From Bos javanicus (lineage: Eukaryota > Chordata > Mammalia > Artiodactyla > Bovidae): a DNA stretch of 64,000 nt. The DNA is taken from contig NC_083884.1 in NCBI RefSeq assembly GCF_032452875.1, positions 24,011,501 to 24,075,500 of the forward strand, in the 5' to 3' direction. Positions 56,851 to 64,000 of this stretch are shown one piece after another. Position 1 is the first letter of the stretch. The number at the start of each line of letters is the position of its first letter. The notes under the pieces were generated by a model, which had not been told where the DNA came from, ran no database searches, and saw only the letters and a program-made list of their open reading frames with translations. The position numbers and the translations under genes were made by a program.

Positions 56851-57527
56851 TGTGGCTTCAGTATTGCAACCTCTTTGTTTTGTGCCTTGAGCTTGCACTA
56901 AGTTATACTTGATAAATGTATCTCTGCACTGATCATTTGACAAAATACTGGTATAAATACTATTTGCTCTAAGATGACGAGGAGATTTGAATATATTCAT
57001 TCTCTAACAAATAACTAGAAAATAAAGTTTAAACCATTTAAAGTATCATTAAGATAACCAGAACGATGCATATGTTTGAGTGAATCATTTCTTATCATCC
57101 CTTATTTTCTCGCTTATATATCTAAATACTACACTCAAGACTTTCAAATTGAGATCAGTGATAGTAAAATGTGCCTCATTCTTCATTAAATACCTTAATT
57201 GTTTATTACATTAATATAAGAAAAATATAATTTAAAATAAAAGTTATTCAATGCAGCAAGCTGGTAACTTTTAAAGATGAATTTATGTGGAGATAATTAC
57301 CAAATTTCTTTTTCCAAAAATATTATTTGAGATGTTATAAAGAACCAATAGAAATTTAAATAAAATCTGTTTAGATTTATAAAGAGATCAAGTGAATATT
57401 TTCACTGGTAAAATATTTTTAGTCTTTGCAAGATAAAAAATCAATATTCACATATTTTTTAAAAATTCATATATATAAATTATATTTATAATTTTCCAAT
57501 AATTTGTGATTATCAAAAAATGCTCTC
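56851..57527. other. Unassigned AT-rich DNA upstream of L1
   Basis: No recognised feature. The bases just before the L1 ('gattatcaaaaaatgctctc') would hold the left target duplication; its partner lies beyond the window. Confidence 0.45.
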
Positions 57528-58166
57528 ATGGAGGAGAACAAGATGGCAGAGGAGTAGGTGGATGTGGAGAACATCTCTCTCCATGGATACATCAAGAATA
57601 CACCTTCAGACACAGACGTGCGTGCAGAACACAAGCTGAGAGCAGACAGGAATACCTGACCAGTGGAAAAGAATACATAGAAACATGAAAACTCAGTAGG
57701 ATGAGGAACTAGGGGGAAAATCAGGAATGTTAGTAGGACTGGACCTGCCCTCAGCGGGTGGGGGAACTGAAGCAGGGGTCCAATTCCCACAGCAGGGCAA
57801 CTGTCTGAGTCAGAGGAGAAACATTTAAAGCTGAGAGGGAAACAGCTGATCTGTGGCAGCCTAAGTGGAATGAGAATCAGACAGTCCTTGCCACAGCCAT
57901 ACATAGCCCAGACAGGTATGCTGGTCACCTGGAAAGTACAGCAGCTGGGAGCTGGAATTTAGGGATTGTGAAGCAATGCCAGGGTGAGGGCTGCTGTTGA
58001 TGGCAGAGAGATGAATTGAGGGGATGTAAGGGAGGAGATCATGGTGGGAAATGCCAGTGGAGGAAAGCCAGGCAGCCATGGAAGCAAGGCAATACTGCTG
58101 AGTCACATGTAGGGGGTGGAGTCATCACCATAGCCTCTCTCTCTCCATGCGCCAGCATTGGCAGCT

Positions 58167-58440
58167 GAACAACAGAGGGGCTGGCCCATCAAACACCTAA
58201 CACACTGAACTACAGAGTAGGACCCCACCCAGGATGTTCCTTTCAGTGACTGATGTGCAGAACTACAGAGTAGGACCCCTCCCAGGGTGCCCTTTCAAGT
58301 GCCTGACGGGCAGATCTACAGAGTAGGACCCCAGCTAGGGGTGCCCCCTCTATGTGCCTAACACACCGACCAACAGAGAAGTACCCCAGGCAAGGGAGAT
58401 ATTTAATTGCCTGAACAGGTGGAACTATGGAGAAAGACTG
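58167..58440 (+). repeat. Tandem repeat, about 53-55 bp units, in L1 5' UTR
   Basis: Unit starts 'gaactacagagtaggacccc' or variants at 58207, 58260, 58313, 58368 and 58422, with a shorter first unit at 58167. Spacing is 53, 53, 55 and 54 bp. Units decay toward the 3' side. Confidence 0.9.
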
Positions 58441-58639
58441 GCCAAAGAGGCCTTCTGATTGCCAGCTATAAGAGGCTCAGAAAAAGGATCTGACAGGACC
58501 ATAATTCCCATGGCCAAGTCAGTCCATGTCTCTGCACACAGGGTGCTGCCAGGGTCCCCACAAGCCAAGCAGCTGTGCCACCTTCATGCTCAACTATCAC
58601 TGGGGCAAAGCTGCCACAGCAAAAAAAAGTCTTGTGTCT

Positions 58640-58748
58640 ATGCATGCAGGGTTGCTTCAGCCATGTCCTACTCTGCAACCCTATAGACTGTGGCCTGCCA
58701 GGCTTCTCTGTCAAGGGGGTTCTCCAGGCAAGAGTAATGGAGTGTATT
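58640..58748 (-). repeat. Bov-A-like segment within L1 5' UTR, antisense
   Basis: 'gttgcttcagccatgtccta' to 'gttctccaggcaagagtaat', the BovB-derived half of Bov-A. There is no head and no obvious target duplication, so it may be a fixed part of the L1 subfamily's 5' UTR rather than a private insertion. Confidence 0.8.
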
Positions 58749-59489
58749 GGCCAATACAGGTTGCTGTACCCTTCTAGAGCACTATATATTTCCTGCTTCA
58801 CTAGCCACCAACCCCCCTGAGTACCTGGTGCTGCCAGAACCCTTGCGACCCAAAAGGCTGCACCACCTCAACACTTGGCCCTCACAGGGGCAAAGCTAAG
58901 CTCTTCAGGGAAGCCTCAGGAGCTAAATCCCAGTGGATGGCCCACATATAGAGGTGGAAATAAAACCACAATTGAACCTCAGGGCAGTGTGGCTGAGGAA
59001 GAAGACCCAAAACCTTCCCACAAGCTGTACAAGCTGCAGATTAAATCCACATGATCAAGTAAGCAGACTCTGTGTCTACGGAATATATATAAGGGCACTG
59101 AGAGCTCCAACAAAGGAAAACGCACTAGCTCTGATAGCTGTGGACTTTGGAGGCAAGAACACACAGAATTAGGACCAGATTAGAATCTGAGCTGCCCGCA
59201 CAGCAGGTCCAGAGATCAGCACAGTGTTGGAGGGCATTCCAGGGAGGTAAGGCGGACTGTGACTCCCAGCTAGGGAAAGGACTCTGACAGCAGTGACTCA
59301 AGAAAAACATTTATTATTCTTATTTTTTGACTTGTTCTGTAGATTCCTCTGGATTTTTTTCTTTTTTTTCCCCCCCTTTTTGTCCCCCTCTGTTGTAGTT
59401 GTCGATTTTACCATCTGAACTAGAAGGGAAGCCCTTAATTGACACTAAGAAATCCAATTAAACTTTTGAGCTTCTTTTTTTTTCTCAGT

Positions 59490-60450
59490 CACATATTTTA
59501 TTGTTGTCATAAACCTCTGCCTCTATGTTGGGCTTTTGCAGTTCTTTGGAGTTATCCTATTTTTTTCTCTTTTTTTAATTTTAATTTTTAAAACCTATTA
59601 TTATTTTTCTACATTTATTCCATTGTTTGCTTTTAATACTGTTCTTTTCCCTTTGCAGTTAATCTTTAACATTTATAAATCTTCTTTATCTACCTTATTT
59701 AACTTTGTATGTCTATTCTTTCTTTCTTTTCTTTTTTCTGCCAACATATCTATTAGTTTTATTTTCATTGCTTTATTCCCCAGTTGGCACCTTGATTCAG
59801 TTTTGTTTTCCAGTTTGTGTTTTAATTAGTTTTGTTCAGGAAGGTATAATTTTTGGTTTCCTTTGTTCGCAGGGTCAATCTATTGTACTTTATTTTTGTT
59901 GGACTGTTCTGATTTTGTGTGTGTTTGTGTGTGTGTGTATTCATTCATACTTTCTATTGTTGTTATAAACTTCTGCCTCTCCATTGGGTTTTTGCAATTC
60001 TGTGGAGTTTTCCTTTTCACCCCTTTTTTCTTTCTTCTTCTGTTTTTTTTTTCCTTTGCTCTTTTATATATTTTTAATTTTTAAAAACCTATTATATTTT
60101 TTCTACACTTCTTCCTTTGTTTGCCTTTCCTACTGTTCTTTTCCCCTTGCAGTTAATCTTTAATGTATATAAATCTTCATCTACCTCTATTTAACTTTAT
60201 ATATCTATTCTTTCTTTTTTTCTTTCTTTCCTTCCTCTCAACATATTTGTTAGTTTTGTTTTCATTGCTTTATTCCACACTTGGCACCTTGCATTAGTTT
60301 TGTTTTCCAGTTTATGCTTAAGTAAGTTTTTTTCTTAACTGGTAAACATAATTTTTCTATTTCCTTTGTTTGCTGGGTCAATCTACTGTACTTTATTTTT
60401 GTTGGACTGTTTTCACTTTGCTCATGGGTGTATATGTATATGTGTATATT
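59490..60450 (+). repeat. Imperfect tandem duplication, period about 456-503 bp, T-rich
   Basis: 'ataaacctctgcctc' (59508) recurs as 'ataaacttctgcctc' (59964). 'gggtcaatctattgtacttt' (59872) recurs as 'gggtcaatctactgtacttt' (60375). The units share order throughout, with indels. Confidence 0.85.
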
Positions 60451-61012
60451 ACATATTTTAATTGTTATTTGCCTGATTTTGTAACTGCCATTTGTCTGGG
60501 GTTCATCTTTTGTTTCCCTTTTTGAATATTTGTTTTGATTTCACTTAATGCCACAACAAACCATTTGTGGAATCTTCATTCCTGACCAGAGATCAATCCC
60601 TGAGCCTTTGGAGTGGAGGCCCTGACTCCACGACCCTAGGCTACCAGAGAACTAACCCTAGGGAGTATGAAATAGTGAGAACTAACACAAAAGAAACCAC
60701 TTGAATATAAGATCCGGCATCACCCAACCTCCAGTAGCACCCTGTGCAGGACTCCTCATCTAAACAAGAAACAAAACAAAAATACAAACCCAATCATCAG
60801 CACACAGGATTACCACCTCACTCAGCCTTGCCCATCAGTGGATAAACAAACAAACAAAAATTCAGCACAATTCTCACCCTATAGGAAGCTCACACAAAGG
60901 AGGGCAGAAACCAAACGGAAGAAAGAATTCAACCTTCTTCAAGGAAAGAAGTCAACTTTCCTTGAAGCCTGGGAAAAGGAGAGCACAAACATAATAACTT
61001 AAAAAAATAATA

Positions 61013-61873
61013 ATGAAAAGGTAGGGAAATAGTGCACAAATGAAGGAACAAACTAGAAACACAGAAGTCCAAATAAATGAAGAGGAAATAGGTAAACTAC
61101 CTGAAAAAGAAGTCAGAATAATGGTAATAAAGATTATCAAAAACTTTGAAAACAAAATGGAGAAAATGCAAGAATCATGTAAAAAAGACCTAGAAGAATT
61201 AAAGAATAAACATACAGAGACAAACCAAGACAAATACTGAAATTATAAATATGCTAAAAGGAATCAATAGCAGAATATCTGAAGCAGAAGAACGAATCAG
61301 TCAGCTGGAATATAAAATGGTGGAAATAACTTCTGAAGAGCAGAATAAAGTAAAAAGAATGAAAAGAGCTGAGGACAGTATCAGAGACCTCTGGGACCAT
61401 ATAAAATACATTCAAATTATAGAGGTTCCAGAAGAAGAGAAAAAAGGTATGAGAAAACTTTTGAAGAGATTATAGTTGAAAATTTCCCCAACAGTCAATC
61501 AAATCCAAGAGGCACAAAGAGTCCCATACAGGATAAACCCAGGGAGAAATATACCAAGACATATATTAATCAAACTAACAAAGACAAAACAGAAAAAATA
61601 TTAAAAGCAGCAAGGGAGAAGCAACAAGAAGCATACAAGGAAAACCCCATATGCTTAACAGCTGATCTTTGAGGAGAAACTCTGTAGGCCAGAACAAATA
61701 GCAAGATATATTTAAAGTACTGAAAGGGAAAACCTACAACCAAGATTACTGTACCCAGCAAGGGTCTCACTCAGAATTGATGGGGAAATAAAAAACTTTC
61801 AGACAAGCAAAAGTTAAGAGAATTCAGTACCACCAAACCAGCTTTACAACAAATGTTAAAGGGACTTACATAG
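61013..61873 (+). pseudogene. L1 ORF1 (RNA-binding protein), broken
   Basis: L1 ORF1p normally forms a coiled-coil trimer that coats L1 RNA. Here the first ATG (61013) is followed within four codons by a stop. 61040-61240 encodes a Lys/Glu-rich helical start (QINEEEIGKLPEKEVRI). A frameshift follows at about 61225-61245. 61251-61475 continues the coiled coil (ISEAEERISQLEYKMVEI) into the start of the RRM-like region. After that, more stops lie in the C-terminal domain: a TGA at about 61671, a shift near 61690, and a TAA in the DGEIK region. The expected stop is at 61871-61873. Length matches a normal ruminant L1 ORF1, so the damage is by point changes and small indels. Confidence 0.85.
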
Positions 61874-61931
61874 TCAAGAAATACAACAGAAGGAAAAAGA
61901 TCTACAAAATCAACCCCAAACAATTAAGACA

Positions 61932-64000
61932 ATGTCAATAGGAACATCTATATCAATAGTTAGTATAAATGTAAATGGATTAAATGCTCCAACCAAAAGA
62001 CACAGACTGGCTGAATGGATACAAAAACAAGATCCTTAAATATGCTGTCTACAAGAAACCCACTTCATACCTCAAGACATACATAGACTGAAAGTGAGAG
62101 GATGGAAAAATATAATCCATGCAAATGGGAAGCAAAAGAAAGCTGGAGTAGAAATCCTCATATCAGACAAAATAGACCTTAAAATAAAGAAGATTATTAG
62201 AGATAAGGAAGGACACTACTTAATGATCAAGGGATCAATCCAAGAGGAAGACATAACAGTTGTAAATATCTGTGCACCCAACATAGGACACCTCAACACA
62301 CAAGACAAACACTAACAAACATAAAAGGAGAAATTGACAGTAACACAATAATAGTAGGAGACTTTAACATCCCTTCTCACACCAATGGACAGATCATGAA
62401 AACAGAAAATTCATAAAGAAATACAAGTCTTAAATGATACATTAGATGAGATAGATCTCACTGATATCTTCAGGACATTCCATCCAAATGCAGAAGAATA
62501 CACCTTCTTCTCAAGTGCACAGGGAACATTCTCCAGTATAGACCACATCTTGGGTCACAAACCAAACCTCAGTAAATTTAAGAAAATTGAAATCATATCA
62601 AGCATCTTCTCTGACCACAATGCTATGAGACTAGATATCAATTGTAAGAAAAAAAAAAAAAAGCATAAGAAACAAACACATGGAGACTAAACAACACTTT
62701 TCTAAATAAGCATCAGGTTACTGAAGCATTCAAAAGGGAAATGAAAAAAATTTCTAGAAACAAATGACAATGAAAACATGACAACTCAAAACCTATGGGA
62801 TGCAGCAAAAACAGTTCTAAGAGGGAAGTTTATAGCAAAACAATCCTACCTTAAGAAACAAGAAAAACATCAAATAGACAAGCTAACTTTACACCTAAAA
62901 CAACTTGAAAAAGAAAAAAAAAATCCAAAATTAGTAGAAGGACAGAAATCATAAAGATCTGAGCAGAAATAAATGAAAAAGAAATGAAAGAAACAATAGT
63001 AAAGATTAATAAATCTAAAAGCTGGTTATTTGAGAAATAAACAAAATGACAAACATTTAGCCAGACTCATCAAGAAAAAAAGGGAGAATTAAATCAACAA
63101 AATTAGAAATGAAAAAGGAGAGGTTACAACAGACAATGCAGAAATGCAAAGGACTATGAGAGACTATTATGAACAACTATATGGAAATAAAATAGATAAC
63201 CTGGAAGAAATGGACAGATTCTTAGAAAAGTTCAAACTTCCAAGACTGAACCAGGAAGAAATAGAAATTATGAACAAACCAATTATAAGAACTGAAATTG
63301 AAGCTGTGATAAAAAATCTCTCCCCCAAAAGAAGCCCAGGACCAGATGGCTTCACAGAATTCTATCAAACATTTAGAGAAATGCTAATGTCTATGCTTCT
63401 AAAACTCTTTCAAAAAATTGCAGAGGAAGGAACACTTCCAAATTCATTCTACAAGGCCAACATCACCCTGATATGAAAACCAGAGAAAAACAACACAAAA
63501 AAAGGAAACCACAGGCCAATATCACTGATGAATATAGATGCAAAACTCCTCAACAAAATTTTAACAGAGTTCAGTAACACATCAAAAAAGCTCATACACC
63601 ATCATAAAGTTGGATTTATTCCAGGGATGCAAGGATTCTTCAATATATGCAAACCAGTCAATGTGATACATCATATTAACAAATTGAAAGATAAAAAACA
63701 TATGACCATCTCAATAGATGCAGAAAAACCTTTGACAAAATCAGCACCTATTTATGATTAAAAATCTTCAAAAACTGGGCATGGAAGTAACCTACCTCAA
63801 CGTAGTAAAGGCTATTTATGATAAGCCTACAGCAAACATTATTGTCAATGGTGAAAAACAGAGTGTTCCCCCTAAAATCAGGAAGAAGACAAGGTGTCCA
63901 CTTTCACCACTGTTATTCAAGGTAATTCTTGAAGTCCTAGCTACAGCAATCAGAGAAGAAAAAGAAATAAAAGAAATCCAGATAGGAAAATAAAAATAAA
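61932..64000 (+). pseudogene. L1 ORF2 (endonuclease and reverse transcriptase), broken, partial
   Basis: It starts at ATG 61932, 58 bp after the ORF1 stop. Endonuclease motifs: INVNGLNAPTKRHRL, a premature stop after KQDP (about 62038), LQETHF (catalytic Glu), the VGDFN block (about 62350), and SDHNAMRLDI (about 62610). A T-to-frameshift region and an A-rich insertion (62650-62664) follow. 63144-63476 holds the Z/fingers region (RSPGPDGFTEFYQ) and stops where ITLIPKP should read on. 63528-63761 covers the palm. One base is missing in motif A, so the catalytic Asp is read but the following A-F-D is not. 63754-63993 restarts in frame, then shifts at the QGCPLSP block. It continues past the window end. 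Not functional. Confidence 0.87.

Larger units (their letters stand above)
57528..61012 (+). promoter_or_regulatory. L1 5' UTR with internal promoter region
   Basis: The leader begins with an 'aagatggc' YY1-like word a few bases in (57540-57547), as in other L1 promoters. It contains five and a half tandem 53-55-bp units (58167-58440), a Bov-A-like antisense segment (58640-58748), T-rich sequence (59310-60480) with an imperfect duplication of about 456 bp, and a final block just before ORF1. Promoter activity is inferred from L1 biology, not shown here. Confidence 0.7.
57528..64000 (+). mobile_element. L1 LINE of ruminant type, sense, with 5' UTR; runs off the right edge
   Basis: It starts at 'ggaggagaacaagatggc', the typical ruminant L1 5' end, followed by a long 5' UTR (to about 61012), ORF1 (61013-61873), and ORF2 from 61932 past the window end in the RT domain. 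About 6.5 kb is visible. Multiple stops and frameshifts disable both ORFs. Confidence 0.93.

Noticed and set aside
57467..57928. 153-codon minus open frame at the L1 start
   Set aside because: Antisense to the L1 5' UTR with no recognisable domain.
58167..58440. Regularly spaced repeats resembling a CRISPR array
   Set aside because: Repeats and 'spacers' are both similar between units, so this is a plain tandem repeat inside a mammalian L1.
61013..64000. Possible active L1
   Set aside because: Stop within four codons of the ORF1 ATG, several frameshifts, a stop early in the ORF2 endonuclease and a frameshift in RT motif A.

Overview
The window is nuclear DNA of a ruminant, almost certainly a bovid (cattle, sheep, goat or a relative). 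The evidence is its repeats. There are fourteen BovB (RTE-clade) LINE segments from about twelve insertions, about two dozen Bov-tA and Bov-A SINEs (one a Bov-A2 dimer with an AGC tail), one CHR-type cetartiodactyl SINE, a long ruminant-type L1 with its 5' UTR, and older L1M, MIR and DNA-transposon relics. I found no host protein-coding exon, no RNA gene and no CRISPR array. The window reads as an AT-rich intergenic or deep-intronic stretch built by successive retrotransposition. The species and chromosome cannot be told from this sequence alone.

Layout. 1-2.2 kb: antisense BovB abutting a sense L1 3' end. 4.1-6.8 kb: an old antisense L1M interrupted by SINEs and by two L1 3' ends placed head to head. 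8-14 kb: scattered SINEs, a BovB tail, an L1 tail and an old sense L1M ORF1 region carrying a Bov-tA with a duplicated head. 16-17.7 kb: an LTR-like relic split by an L1. 21.2-25.5 kb: a hAT-like relic, two consecutive sense BovB copies (the second split by two SINEs), a Bov-A2 and an antisense BovB. 27.5-28.1 kb: a BovB with an internal deletion. 30-33.8 kb: old L1 invaded by a BovB that itself holds a SINE, plus a 62-bp BovB tail with an exact target duplication. 37.4-39.8 kb: a BovB insertion with an inverted 5' part and an open 558-codon reverse-transcriptase frame. 43.2-44.8 kb: a second 5'-inverted BovB. 45-49.8 kb: SINEs. 49.9-52.3 kb: an old antisense L1 holding a short CpG-rich processed insert. 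53.2-56.8 kb: a nearly full-length but broken BovB. 57.5-64.0 kb: a nearly full-length L1 that runs off the right edge.

How the parts work together. BovB and L1 are autonomous families encoding an endonuclease and a reverse transcriptase. Bov-A and Bov-tA share BovB's 3' end and are thought to be moved by BovB. The A-tailed processed insert and the A-tailed relics carry L1-type hallmarks. Every element here looks disabled. The longest surviving frame (38031-39707) keeps the RT catalytic residues but has lost the endonuclease.

I looked for an undescribed biological system and do not see one. The items most worth a second look are the CpG-rich retrosequence at 51693-51898, two BovB insertions with twin-priming-type 5' inversions, the 62-bp BovB insert with an 11-bp duplication, and tandem structures in the L1 5' UTR.
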